This document shows, piece after piece, positions 49,928 to 62,290 of a stretch of 64,000 nt of DNA. This stretch comes from Acanthacorydalis orientalis (taxonomy: Eukaryota; Arthropoda; Insecta; Megaloptera; Corydalidae). The notes below the pieces were generated by a model, which saw only the letters and a list, made by a program, of their open reading frames with translations, had not been told where the DNA came from and did no database searches. Each line of letters begins with the position of its first letter. The stretch's first letter is position 1. The position numbers and the translations under genes are program-made. Location of the stretch: NCBI GenBank assembly GCA_034766995.1, contig CM068313.1:6085461-6149460 (forward strand), in the 5' to 3' direction.

Positions 49928-49980
49928 TGTACAAAACTAGATAAAAGTGTATCACACTTGATAAGACGTCATTTTGTACA
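49928..49980. repeat. Nested inverted repeat
   Basis: Outer arms TGTACAAAA (49928-49936) and TTTTGTACA (49972-49980). Inner arms AAGTGT (49945-49950) and ACACTT (49954-49959) with a 3-base loop. Both pairs are perfect. A GACGTC palindrome lies between the inner and right outer arms. Confidence 0.7.
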
Positions 49981-50083
49981 ACGAATTGATTACGGAGACT
50001 GATATGAAATTAATAATTCGTATAGCAACATGTAGAAAATAAATATGGGTTAGTCAATTGAATATTTGACAATTAAATGTAGA

Positions 50084-50119
<36 letters not shown>

Positions 50120-50434
50120 AAATAATTATTTATTATTATTAATAAACATGCAGATTTTTATATTTTTAAATAAAACTAATAAGTATACACTGTATTTTAT
50201 TTAATTATCATGAAAAAACATTCAGAATTTCTTATTATTTATCTTTAAATATAGTGTATTCTATATTGGTAACCAAATTTTAAAATAAAATATTTCATAT
50301 AAGATATTTCAATAAATTCATTTTAACTTGCTCATAGAACAAGCAATAATCAAACAAAATCGATTGTTGATGCCATTATCTTCATAGTAAAAGTAAAAAA
50401 ATCAGATTTTTATATACTTTAGTCTTCTGACAAT

Positions 50435-50563
50435 GATCAATAATCAATAGTGATTAATAATCAATCATTTAATATTTTTGATTAGAATAATTTCATGTGG
50501 TTATATTACAGTGAAAATTAATTTGTAAATGTGAATTTAGACAACTGTGTCTAAATTCACATT
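50435..50563 (+). repeat. R1 copy ending in a perfect 16-bp inverted repeat
   Basis: R1 blocks ATTAATAATCAATCATTTAA, TATTTTTGATTAGAA, GTGAAAATTAATTTGTAAA lead into the end sequence. There the last 16 bases (50528-50543) are repeated in inverse at 50548-50563 around an ACTG loop. In other copies the R1 tail is followed by CACAGTGTCAGAACTGT instead, so the end was inversely duplicated here. Confidence 0.6.
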
Positions 50564-50569
50564 GTCTAA

Positions 50570-51920
50570 ATCACGTGCTAAAATCTATTATTGTAATATT
50601 TTAACATACCTTACTACCTTAAACTTGAACTATCTTTAACTGTATTAAAGCTAATCACACTAATGCCTTTAATACACTGTTTCGAATTTCAAACACTCAA
50701 TATTACAAGAATTACTTAAAACTTACAAAAATTAACCAATTTTTATCAACAAGTCGAAAATGTATATAAATTTTAATCAAATAATTTTTGTGAAAAACTC
50801 TTTCATTAATGGCTTAAAACGTCTCTCTAAAAACAATTTTGACAGAAATTTAACAGATTTACTTAATTTTCATCACTTACATTTTCAATTAAATCATTTC
50901 AGATATTTTGAAAAATCTAAATATTTCAAAAAAATATATGTAAAGTAAACAGATTACAATGTTTTCTACATAAAGTATTTAATTTGACATTAATTTGATA
51001 ATTTATTCTGTGTTTGTTGTATAATTCATTCCTTTTATATGTCTATATTGATATAATATATATATATATATATAATGACCTACAAAAACACTAACTTAAA
51101 GGATAAGAATTAAACAAATTTATTTTTGAATAGAATTAAAAATAAAAGTATATATTACAACATTTAATTAATGCAAAAAATATTGTTGTAAATGAAAGTA
51201 GACAACCTTACATAAACCTTTAAATCTACATTGAACACTGATTATTTTTCTATTTCAAATAAAATAACATTTATAACTATTTTTGTCCCACATTTGGTCA
51301 GACACTCGAAATTTAATTAGAAAATTATAAAAAAGTTGTTTAAATATTTGAGATTTTTTGAAAATATTATTATTTTACAAAAATGTATATTGATTTAAGA
51401 ATAATACATATCTTTTAAAAGACCAGAAGTTTATAAAAATAAATTGAATGGACTGATTTAATAGGACAAAAGTTTAATAATCTTATATTTTTTGAAAAAA
51501 TGGTTAATATGAAAAATAGTTAATAAAAAATTGAAGAGATCAATTTGATTTCCTTATAAAATTTGTAAAACTAAAATTAAGAAAATTGACACCAAAAAAG
51601 ATGAAGAAATCGAAACCAATTCATTAAACCTTACAATATTGTATCTGAGTTAAAGATCTACTTTCGATTTATACAATCGTTTCTTAAGGAAGGTATTCAT
51701 ACATTTATTTCGCTTGGAACTTAATTGAATTTTAAAATAATATTTGAAAATTATATATATATCTTAAATCAGAGAATCACAATTTGCTTTATAAAAGAAA
51801 CCGAGAAAAAATATAGAAAATTATAATTTAACAGCTGTCAGATCAAAACATCAATGAATAAAATCTTTTTGTATTTAAATTATAATTCTGACCTCGTTGA
51901 TATATTATTCTGATTATCTT
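50570..51920. other. AT-rich non-coding stretch
   Basis: No gene is seen. A short TA tract lies at 51056-51074. Confidence 0.5.
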
Positions 51921-52072
51921 CGTCCTTTTGGATCACTTGAGTTTCTATTTTCCACTAATAATTATAACAGATGTGCCATCCTCTGCTAGATTTTATTTAA
52001 AATCTACCTGAAGATGTCACACATGCTGAAATTAGCAGTAGAGAATAGAAACTCAACTAATCTAAAAGGACG
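51921..52072. repeat. R2 head-to-head palindromic repeat (copy 2)
   Basis: Left arm 51921-51986 is the inverse of right arm 52008-52072. Shared landmarks are CGTCCTTTT at both outer ends, TTGAGTTTCTATT, and CATCYTCWG near the centre. The right arm shows CTGAAGATGTC, CATGCTGAAATTAGC, GAGAATAGAAACTC. It corresponds to the palindrome at 41308-41450. Confidence 0.75.
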
Positions 52073-52189
52073 AATTTTTCCGATAAACTGGACAGTTTTT
52101 TATAAAATATGTTATATTTTAATTAATTCAATGATTACTTTACAATTATAGTTCACATTAATTTATAAAATACATTTTTTATGTGGCTA

Positions 52190-52335
52190 AATTTATTTTC
52201 ATAAATAAATCAACCTCCTTACACACTATATGTATTTTTCTCCTCCCTCACGCTTTGAAGATAATGAAATTGTCCTTTAAATTCGCATAAACTTAAATCA
52301 AATTGTGTAATTGTTAAATATGTGTCAAATTTTTT
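52190..52335. repeat. R1 fragments, inverted then direct
   Basis: Bases 52190-52255 carry the R1 tail in reverse (AAATTTATTTTCATAAATA). Bases 52255-52335 carry the R1 head in forward orientation (GAAGATAATGAAATTGTCC, AAATTCGCATAAAC, TGTGTAATTGTTAAATATG). Confidence 0.4.
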
Positions 52336-52586
52336 TAAAGTATTTTACAGAAGAAATAAAATAGTTGTAACTTTACGTGTTGATTATAAATATAAGTAGT
52401 GAATATATTTATGTCAAATTAATATTTCAATATTATAATATATGAAAAAATCTATCATATTAAAGCTGAATTTATTAGATTCATAAATTAAATTAGAATG
52501 GCATACTTTCATTACGATTGAAATGATCTTAAATTTCAATATTAATAGACATAGAATTAAAACACTTATAGAATAATATTTAATTT

Positions 52587-52601
<15 letters not shown>

Positions 52602-52635
<34 letters not shown>
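52602..52635. repeat. (TA)n microsatellite
   Basis: Uninterrupted TA run. Confidence 0.95.
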
Positions 52636-52638
<3 letters not shown>

Positions 52639-53087
52639 TTTATTTTCTTTCTAATAATTAATGAAATACCTGTATATTTTAATACAATTTCTGACAAAAC
52701 AAATCCCGTAGCGTGGTAAATGTGCATTACTTTTTAAAAAGTAAAATAAATAAAAAACTAATTGAAGACATCCGTAGTGCGTTAATAAATGTAGCGATTG
52801 TGTTATTAAAAAGTAAAACGTTACCAATTCTCAGAACATATTTATTAAAATGATACATTATACATTTTACCTATGTAAGTGTTGCAAATAAGTATTTCTG
52901 TTGCACTTCAACATCGTACAATGGTTTTTATGTGCAGTTTATGTTAATCAGATATATAATATGCGTTTGTGTCTACTTTCACAAATTCAAAAAGTGCCTA
53001 AAAGACATATTGTGTAATTAAAAATAATATCGGTATAAGAAGTACGGAAACCTTGTAATATTTCAATATACACACATACTCGTACCC

Positions 53088-53090
<3 letters not shown>
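52636..53090. other. AT-rich unique stretch
   Basis: Nothing recognisable apart from two similar AAAAAGTAAAA pieces at ~52736 and ~52808. Confidence 0.45.
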
Positions 53091-53181
<91 letters not shown>

Positions 53182-53190
53182 TTGTGTGTG
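53091..53190. repeat. (CT)n-(TA)n-(TG)n compound microsatellite
   Basis: Roughly 30 bases of CT, 40 of TA and 30 of TG in series. It makes a spurious frame rich in His-Thr, Tyr-Ile and Arg-Glu on the minus strand. Confidence 0.95.
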
Positions 53191-54898
53191 AATGCATTTG
53201 TGTATAGCTAAATATTCAATACGAGATATGTTTTTTTTTTTAAATTTAAGTATCAATCAAAAAAATGACGACATTCAAATATTAATTTGATATAATGTAT
53301 GTACAAAAACATCAAATGTTGTAATATTGATAGAATTTATTTTTAAAATATCTTTTTATTATTTTTATGTCTGTCTAGTCCAGTAATACATGAAGTAGTG
53401 TGCATTTTCTATTTATATCTTGTTAAACAAATATTAATCTATCTGATATCGATAAGCATTTTTTATTTATTTTGTACCCAATATTAACAATAATTAAATA
53501 GCGTGTTGTTATTAACCTACATTTAATCATATTTTTTATTTCGTCTATCTTAATATTTATACATCATACTTTTATTCAATCTCTGACGATTTACTGACAG
53601 ATAAAACTTTTTTGTTTCTAATTGTTACAATTTAACAAACTAATGGTTTTATTTTTTCTCGCATATTTCTAATAAATTTTCTAACACATTCTAATTCTAC
53701 GATTTTATTAATATGTTTTTATTATTTATATTTCCCGACTTCGAATCCAATAGATTTCTTTTTTCTTGAATATTTTCTGCTCATTTTTATTTCGAACTTG
53801 AATTTCCCTATCTGTACCTTCTGTTTATTTTCATATCTATTCTATTCTTCGTCGATTTGTTTTTGATCTGTATAATAATTAAGAAGCTATTAAAATCAAA
53901 CACCTAAACAGAAAAAAATAGGTTGGCCAATCTAAAATGGAATAGAAAAAATATAAAGTTTAATAGATAAATTCAGAGAACATACAATTAAAACAGACTT
54001 CGAAATGTGAAAAAAAATTTAATTTCAAAACTATATAAGGGAATTAAAAAAAACTGCGAAGTAGAATTTTACCTGAAATTAAAAAAGTTTGAATTTAATT
54101 TCAGAGAATAGCCACATAACTCAAATTAACAAATGATTCAAAATTATAATTTAATACAAAATGAATTAAACACAAAATCAACACAAATATAGGATATAAA
54201 ATTAGATAAATTTATTTTCATAAATCAATTTCCTTTCTTCTACAAATCACACATTTTTTTCTAATTACAAATATCCAATTATTAATCAATCATGAATTAA
54301 TCAATTACTGATCATGTTGATTCTTACTAGTATAAAATAGAATCATCTTTCGAGAATTAATGTGCAGAAATATAAAAATCTTAACATTTTTAATTTGAAA
54401 AGAGAGAGTGACATTTTATTAGTGAAACTCTAAATAGAGTTAGGATATACACAAAATATTTATTTAAATAAAAAGATTATTTTTTGGAAAACATTAAAAA
54501 CTTTCAATAATATAACTATAAATAAATATATTTAATGTATTTATACATTATATAATCATTTGATATAAATATGTATTTATTAATTTAAAATCTGATCCTG
54601 TCAATCAAAAATCAATTGTAAATTAAACTTTCTTATATTAAACCGCACGTTGAAAATTGATTCAACAGAGTCTAATATTGTAAAAATATACACTTTTACT
54701 TATAATAAATATGACAATTTAATCTTAAATTCAATAAAATTCATTTTAATTCGATTCTAAGTAATTTAAAACAATACAATAGAAACTTTTAATTTTATAT
54801 TTTGATTATTTGTCTATAGTTCTGACCTTTTCGTTCGACGGAATAAATGACCTTAATTATCAAAGCTACGTTTCTATTAAATCTAACCTTGTATATCC

Positions 54899-54900
<2 letters not shown>
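53191..54900. other. AT-rich non-coding stretch
   Basis: It holds an R1 copy at 54205-54335 and otherwise nothing recognisable. Confidence 0.5.
54205..54335 (-). repeat. R1 dispersed repeat, right half
   Basis: Minus strand: TTGATTAATTCATGATTGAT, ATTGGATATTTGTAATTAG, ATGTGTGATTTGTAGAAG, TTGATTTATGAAAATAAATTTA. This is the R1 tail. Confidence 0.45.

Positions 54901-54901
<1 letters not shown>

Positions 54902-54960
<59 letters not shown>
54902..54960. repeat. (TA)n microsatellite
   Basis: TA run with one terminal GTA interruption. Confidence 0.95.
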
Positions 54961-56806
54961 TAAATATCATAATAGAAATTAAGTGAAAAGAAGAATGGAA
55001 AACATGAACAATACGATGAAAAAGAGAAGTTTGACAAATACGGTTGATGGCATTAGAACTGAAGGAGGATGTTATTTAATAAAATGTGTAAGGAATAATC
55101 TACGTATTAATGATATTTTTCCAGGAAAAAATATAAAAGAAAATGTATATAGAGTTATATTAATAAAATGATAATAAATGAAATATTAAATGTTTTCAGA
55201 TGAAGTTTTGTTTGATAAAATAAAAGATAATAAATACGAAATATATTTGAATACAGTATATTTTTTTCTAAATATTTAACATTAGTCTGAGTATTTCTGC
55301 AAAACAGAAATAATTAAATCGAGATGTTAATGTCATTTATTTGTTGTAATTCAATTATTCGTATATGATTAATTTTTAATTAGTTCGAGAGTAATTTAAA
55401 AGATGCAAGGTTTTGAAACGATATAAATACTCGTTCTATTAGTGAAAATGTGTTTATGTCGAGTCCTGTTTCGAGCTCACGATACGTTTTTCAACAACCT
55501 GTTGCAAACTATTTAGTTAGTTGACCTTCAACTCTATAAAACAGTAGCTTTGATATTCATCTCTACAACTGTATATCATAGATTGAACTGTATGTTTCAA
55601 TTCTAATATTTAAACACTTAATATTATTATTCTAATATTAATCATATAAAATATTGAAAAGCTGTTAAAAGTGATCGTAGAGGAAATAGTTAACTTATTA
55701 AATTATTAAAATATATATGAAGAGTTAGTACTGAATCTAAATAAATATAATATATGAATACTAAAATAAATACTAAAATAAATCATTAATTAATTGAAAA
55801 AAATATATAAATAGAGTAATTTTTTTCAAATCTTTGATGTCATGATTATTAGAATTAATTTTAGTACAAAAAAGGATCGCCGTTCTTTTTATAAGAATTC
55901 TAAATAAAATAAAAATATTGTAAACTGTTTGATCTTTATTAAAATAATAATTTATCATTCTATCGTTAAAAAGAAGCTTAATATTTACAAATTATAAATC
56001 TTTGAAATGAATAAAAAATATACATTTTTAATGAATAGAAGATCAAAATTATGTTAAACTCTGAATTACTTGTAGTTTCCAATTGATCAGCTTTTATAAC
56101 ATGTTTTAATTTCAGTTATTTTTAATAACTAATTCATCGACAAATATAGTTTTCATTTTTTAAAAAAATAAATGACTTTATCGCATCAAATATTCAAATT
56201 CACAAACGGTACTTACCTAATTAGCCTGACGAGTCTAAATGAGATGAATTCAATTAGATATTCTAATTTTAAAATTAACAACATCGAAACTAACATTCAT
56301 TTATACTGTAGACAGAAAAATACATCTAAAATTACATGCAACAAAAGTAAAACAAATCACCATGAAAAAAATGTATCAATTAATTTCTTTTTTGTTTTTT
56401 CCTTGTTCACAGAATCTAAACTTGTCTCATATCCTATTAAATACTTAAACAAATAGCTAATTTAAAATATTTGTATTCGATTTATTATGTAGGAAGATAT
56501 TTCCATAAAAAAAATGCATAATAATCTACGACGTACATAAATACATGTATGCATATTATGAACATTAACCAAAGATAGAAATTTTAATTAATTTACTTTA
56601 TAGTTTTTTCTTCTTTTTTTATTTGGAAAAAATTGCCATATAATCAACAAATAGTTTATTAGATACTCAAATGTTTAGCTAATTATATTGGATATGTATG
56701 TATTTAATTATTATTAAACGTGTATAACGATGATTGGTTAAGAATGATGATTATTATATTTACAAAAACACGTATCATATTTCCATCTATAAAAATATCT
56801 AACTTA
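54961..56806. other. AT-rich non-coding stretch
   Basis: Bases 55380-55600 are slightly less AT-rich and hold a TATAAATA (55422-55429), GTCGAGTCCTG and CGAGCTCACG. No donor site or coding frame is evident. Two plus-strand frames (54983-55171 and 56172-56456) lack recognisable features. Confidence 0.45.
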
Positions 56807-56830
56807 TCTATCTATCTATCTATCAACCTA

Positions 56831-56899
<69 letters not shown>

Positions 56900-56900
56900 A
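56807..56900. repeat. (TATC)n-(TA)n compound microsatellite
   Basis: CTAT tetranucleotides pass into about 65 bases of TA, then TATGTATG. Confidence 0.95.
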
Positions 56901-57533
56901 ATGTAATTTACAATTGAGTTAATAAATTAATCTTTTTTCAATTTAATTCTATATAAATTAGAAGTTTAGGATTGGCAAAGATTTAAATGACATATTAGTT
57001 TTCTCTATATCCGTTGCGAATTAATTTTTAAAGTAAGACAGATAAAAAGCAGCGGATATAAAATAGTAGACTATTTATCTTATAGAAATAATTTATTTTT
57101 AGGAAGTTATAAATTAATATTATACATAACTAAAATGAATAAAGATTTGTTCAATAAGTAAGGTATTCATATAAAAATTAAATTTCGCATTAATTAACTT
57201 CTACAGAAATACATTTTTAGATGCATATATTGATTGCAGCTTAGTTGAAAGAAATCTGACAATTTATTATTATTGATCTATGATTTTTATTTTTTTTCAT
57301 TATTATATTCGAAGAAGGTGAAATTCGTTTGAAACTTGAAATCAATTTATTCAGAAGTATAAAATTTTAGAAAATGTCTATCTTTTTCTTTGAAACTAAT
57401 AACACTCTCACTGTAATTTTTTTAGAAAATATGCAACTTACCTACCAACACACTCTCTATGTAAGTAAAAAATTGATCAAATAATTTATTTGCTAAAACT
57501 AGTTATGTATATAAAATCTGACCAGAAATTGTA
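56901..57533. other. AT-rich non-coding stretch
   Basis: Nothing recognisable. Confidence 0.5.
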
Positions 57534-58784
57534 TTAGGTTGGTGCAAAAATAATTGCGGTTTTTGCGTATTGAGAATAAAGACATATATCAGTTAAAATT
57601 ATATTTATTAATCAAAATAAAAAGCATTGGCCTGCACACATTTCTCCCAACGGGAAAAAAGTTTGTTTATTCCTACAAGATAGAATTCTAGAGTCCTGGA
57701 ATTAACGAATTCATCGAAAGTGCTTTGAGCTGGTGCTTGACCTTTGAAAACCTTCTCTAGTAGGAAATTACTCAAATGTTTAAAAAAATTGGAATCTGTC
57801 GTACACAGGTCCAGAGAAAAAAATGGTTGAAGTAAGGTTTCATAATCTAGTTCATTTAATTTTTTTAAAATCATTTGTGAGACATATGGTCGGGCATTGT
57901 TATGAAGAAGAATTGGTCCTCTTCGATTGACTAACGCTGGCCGTAAATAATATAGCTTCTCATGCATTTTTCAATTCCCTGACAATATTTTTCTGCTGTT
58001 ATTGTTTCTCCAGGATTTAAGAAGTTGTAGTGAACATCAAACAGTGACCATAATCTTCTTTTCATGAAGCATCAGTTTAGGAAACAGTTTTGGAGCTTCT
58101 CCTCTGTTTAGCCCCTGTGTTGAACGTTTCCAATTGTTGTAGAGAACCCACTTTTCATCACATGTGACAATTCGATCAAAAAAGGTATCATTTTCGTTAC
58201 GCAAAAGAAGCGCAGATCAGACTTAGTATCACCGAATTGCATGATGTCCTTTATTTCATACGGCACTCATTTATTCAGCTTTTTTGTTTTTCTAATTAGG
58301 ATCAAATGTCAAACAACTATTGAATGATTAACATTAAATTCTCCTGCCGCATCTCGAGTTGTTTCACGTGGGTCCGCTCTAATAATGGCCCTTAAATCAT
58401 TATTGTCTCTAACTGAAGGATGTCCACGACCCTCCTCACCATCAAGTCTTTCGTTTCCATTACGAAAGTTTTGCAACCAGTGTTGAGCTCTACGTTCACT
58501 AATTGATTCTTCGCCAAAAACTAATTTGATATTTCAAACAGTTTATGTTGCTTTACGTCCCAATTTAAACTCATACAACAAAATCAAGCAAATTTACTTT
58601 TTTCCATGACTTATTTAAAAAGTTATATCCAACAATACCAAAGAATAAAAACAATAGACATAAGCTGAAATCAGTAGTGCTAATTCATTGTTTACAATGA
58701 CTATAACAAAAGATAACGGTAATTAGAAAAATCGGCGCTAAACTTAAAATGATAAAAACTGTAATTATATTTGCACCAGCCCAA
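57534..58784 (-). mobile_element. Near full-length mariner transposon, 1251 bp, inactive
   Basis: One end is TTAGGTTGGTGCAAAAATAA (57534 on). The other, inverted, is TTGGGCTGGTGCAAATATAA (ending 58784). TA flanks both sides (57532-57533 and 58785-58786). About 1.25 kb with ~30-bp ends is the normal mariner size. The TTAGGTTGGTGCAAAA end is also shared with human Hsmar1. One transposase relic fills the minus strand. The ends contain GTGCAAAA rather than the GTAGAAAA of the lineage 1 copies, so this is a related but separate lineage. Confidence 0.93.
57608..58607 (-). pseudogene. Mariner transposase, frameshifted and catalytically damaged
   Basis: The start codon lies at 58605-58607 and the stop at 57608. 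That is 1000 bases, about the normal 330-345 codons but not a multiple of three. An in-frame TGA follows a few codons after the start. Remnants in order across frames: LYEFKLGRKAT, FRNGNERLDGEEGRGHPS, RADPRETTRDAAGEFNVNHS, TCDEKWVLYNNWKR (first catalytic Asp kept), GETITAEKY, LLHNNARPYVSQM and CTTDSNFFKHL. In LLHNNARP the second catalytic Asp is Asn; the family has HDNARPH. The third, in CTTD, is kept at the D34D spacing. The last 119 codons (57608-57967) are uninterrupted. It cannot encode an active enzyme. Confidence 0.92.
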
Positions 58785-59560
58785 TACGTATATCACAAAT
58801 AATTAAACCGGTTTCTTTTTGGGAAAAGTATATTTCAGAATTATAAATGTAAATTATCAGAATTATATTCATCCTAGTGAATCACATAAATCTTTCTTGC
58901 TACTAGTTTTATGTCTTAAAGATTCTCAAATATATTGTAAATAATTATTGAGTTATTTAAAAATTACCTGAAGACGGCTTAGGAGTCAAAACTCAAATAT
59001 TCGATAAAAACTCGTGGGATTCATAAAGATCAAAATTTCCAGTACAATACATCAATGGGATCACGGGTATATAAGTAAACAATTTTAATTTTAAATGAAG
59101 TATTATTTATATAAATTATTTATGCGTCACTGTAAAGCTTGAGATGTATTAAATTCACAGATTCTATAAAAAAAATATGTAATTTTGTTATTACTAAATC
59201 TAAATATACTGAATTATCCTTAAATAGATTTTTTTTGTACTTATTAAATTATAAGTACCAAATATGATAATTAGTTTTGTGATTATTATATTTCAATATA
59301 TTGCACGATTTAGCATACAACTAATTCTACAGATAAAGTGTTTGAAAATTAAAAAAAAAGTACGAGAAAGAAAATTGTGATATTTATTGAAGATATCGAT
59401 CGAATTTGATTGAAATAAATCATCTTTTAAAAATGTATACAGCAAAAATGGTTATTCTAATAAAAATAGAAGTAGGTATAACAGAAACGAAACGGACAAA
59501 AAAAAATACAGTTTCGATCGAAAAATATAAATATTTATTGAATGTGATGAAGTTCTCAAA
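58785..59560. other. AT-rich non-coding stretch with R2-like motif
   Basis: ACCTGAAGACGGC...GAGTCAAAACTC (about 58967-58993), followed by TAAAAACTCGTGGGATTC, resembles the motif at 990-1085. Nothing else is recognised. Confidence 0.4.
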
Positions 59561-59945
59561 CTGGAACAAGCATCTACACGTCTGCTCGAAACAATCGTTT
59601 CCATTACAGACCGTGCACTTTCCTCGAAAACGTTAATGCACTGTTTTCGTTTCGTTACAGTTTATAGAAATAATGTTTATACATTAATTGACAAATTATT
59701 ATTCATACGAATGCAATTGGACAAGGATACGTCCGTTTTATCTGCGTTCAGATCGTCTGATGTGTACCTAGCATGACTAATCGCATAATATGTTTATAAA
59801 AACAGTAGCCATAGACGAGTCAAACAAATAGTTAGTAACCTCATCGCCATATGGCGTCGAAATGTTGGCACGGTGAATCCACAGGTGTGCCGGTAGGTTG
59901 ATCTCTGATTCCTACGAACGTAAATACATATTTATGTACAAATAT

Positions 59946-59994
<49 letters not shown>

Positions 59995-60230
59995 AATGCA
60001 AACTTGTATGCATTTTAACAAAACTACTGATAATATTCGTGTTTGTGCAATTTTTGGTGTGTGAGAAAGTAACAGCTATTAACTGACTGAGACGCTGGTA
60101 GAAAATGCATTGTAACGTATTAAATTGAAATGTGCACTTTTGAAGGACGACAGAGAGAGCACAGTGTCTGTGTATTATAAAACGAGACAGAGTTAATCTA
60201 TTTACCACCAGTGCACTTGCAATATTAACA
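59560..60230. other. GC-elevated stretch with a 12-base palindrome
   Basis: Two richer blocks surround a TA tract (59952-59990). The first holds the perfect palindrome CGCCATATGGCG (59845-59856), then GTTGGCACGGTG and an E-box/T-box-like CACAGGTGTGCCGG (59880-59893). The second block (60070-60230) has no recognised motif. No coding frame is credible. It may be regulatory. Confidence 0.3.
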
Positions 60231-60717
60231 TTAGGATCTCATTATATGTTTTCATGGGCGGCAATGTTCAATATTTTTATATCACGATTCCATGTCATAA
60301 ATGCTTATTGTAATTTTTATCTTGTTATTTATTTATTTACAATGATGTTTCAATAATAGAGTTTAAGATGAATTTTAATCTGATTTAATTGAGTTATTGA
60401 TATAATGATTTTTTGTGTTTAGAATATTATAACGTACATTCATTCGTCTAGAGAAATGAAATAAATGTTCTGAATGTTCTCATTTTTTTCAAATATAAGT
60501 CAATCTTATTAAACATTTTTTTAAGTTTGAAGTGCAAGTGCAATTCAGATAAAAATAAATGATAATTTTAATAATAACTCATAGACTTTTATTCCAATTT
60601 TGAAATTAACAAAAAATAACAGTTAATGGATAAATCGTTAAATATCTCTAATCGTTATAAAAAAGATAAGATAAATTAATATTTGAAAATTGATTTAATC
60701 TCGCAATATAGCTTCAA

Positions 60718-60767
<50 letters not shown>

Positions 60768-62100
60768 TAAAAATAATATTAATATTTTTTACAGAATAAT
60801 AACTATTACTCTGAGAGAATAAATTTATATTTTTCTTAAAAATTAAATTCTCCGATTATTTAATTTGTTTGCACCTTAATAGTGTTTTTTTTAAAAAAAT
60901 ATATGAATATAAAATAAGCTGAATAAATATCTGACCTAATCTGAAAATTATCTGAATAATAATTAAACCTCAACTGAGTTTAACTAAATAAATTTTCTTA
61001 AAAAAACCTCGAAGAAAATATTTTTACAAACTTTAACCTATTAATTTTTTTAGGACTTCAGAACTTAAGACATTAGATAACTTCACTTTCACAAACGAAT
61101 CTCTTTCCACATAGTACATAAAACAATCTTATCAAAATGTTTAGTGATTAATGATTATTCCTTTTAATTATAACATATAGACATTTCAATAGCAATTCTT
61201 GTATCCACAAAATATTGACATACAGAAAATTATGCAATCAATCGAAATCCAAATAAAAAATAATTAATTATTGACACCTTTGATAAGAAAACATTCTGTG
61301 AATTGTAAAGAATGATTCAACTATGAAAAGAATATCGATTTCACTTTTATAGTTTCCAATTTTTTATTTTAAATATATTACTCTTTTATCAGTATTTTTT
61401 CCCAGTAAATCACTCATAGTTAATTCAATAGAGTTCTCAAGATTGGCCTCAATTCTTAAGTTCTTATTTTCTATGCTTTGTTTTAATTTTCAACATCTTC
61501 AAATATATTGTTTGAATTGAGTTTAAACAATCTATTTATATTCAAACAATAAATAATTTAATTTGAAATAAACTACCTGAAACTACATTAAAGTTTCGTA
61601 TAAAATATTTTACAGGGTGTGTAGATCAAAATGATTTGAAAATATCTGTCTTTTTATAAAATAATAGATGTTATAAAGTTAAATTTCAATTCATGATATA
61701 TTACACAGTCAGTATAAAATTACACATAGACTAAATGACTAGCGTTTAGATCTTATAATTCACAATGCTTTCTTTTTTTTGAATTACCTTGTCCCAATTT
61801 CAATTAAAATAGAAACCTTTTAAATGTTTACTCTCCGTAAAATGTACATTTCTTTTAAAAAAATACTATTTTACAATGTGGTTTAAGAATAGAATTTAAA
61901 TCCTACATATGTTATCTCAATGCTCTAATAAATATCTTACGAATTATATATATTTTTTTTTCATTTTCGCAAATATAAATCTAAAACTGAGAGAGAATCA
62001 TTTTTATTACATTTTTTCCAAACTTCATCAAATGTATGTTATATGATTTTCTCACATCATTAATGTGATGTTTCAAAGTATATCACCTTATAAGATAAAG
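60231..62100. other. AT-rich non-coding stretch
   Basis: It contains a TA tract (60721-60765) and an R1 copy (61070-61240). Nothing else is recognised. Confidence 0.5.
61070..61240 (-). repeat. R1 dispersed repeat copy
   Basis: Minus strand: TTGCTATTGAAATGTCTATA, AAGGAATAATCATTAATCAC, AAACATTTTGATAAGATTG, TATGTGGAAAGAGATTCG, TTTGTGAAAGTGAAGTTA. Nearly full length in block order. Confidence 0.5.
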
Positions 62101-62290
62101 ACATCCGACTACAATTTGTACCACTCTTCGTCGTTGCAGACGACGAGTTGTAAATGACGAGGGATAATACGGGTTTTCTTGTTATCGCGCACTACGTTTT
62201 CGACTAACTCGAACACCAATGGCTAAATATCCCATGACAGCCGTTAAATATACTAGACACCGGGTCCGATGTGTTCAATATTACAAAAGC
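62100..62290. other. GC-elevated stretch with strong hairpin
   Basis: TCGTCGT (62128-62134) pairs perfectly with ACGACGA (62140-62146) around TGCAG. The arms continue imperfectly to about 62114 and 62155. The following 120 bases (GTTATCGCGCACTACG, CTCGAACACC, CACCGGGTCCGATG) are CpG-containing. No frame, no known RNA family is recognised. Confidence 0.35.
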
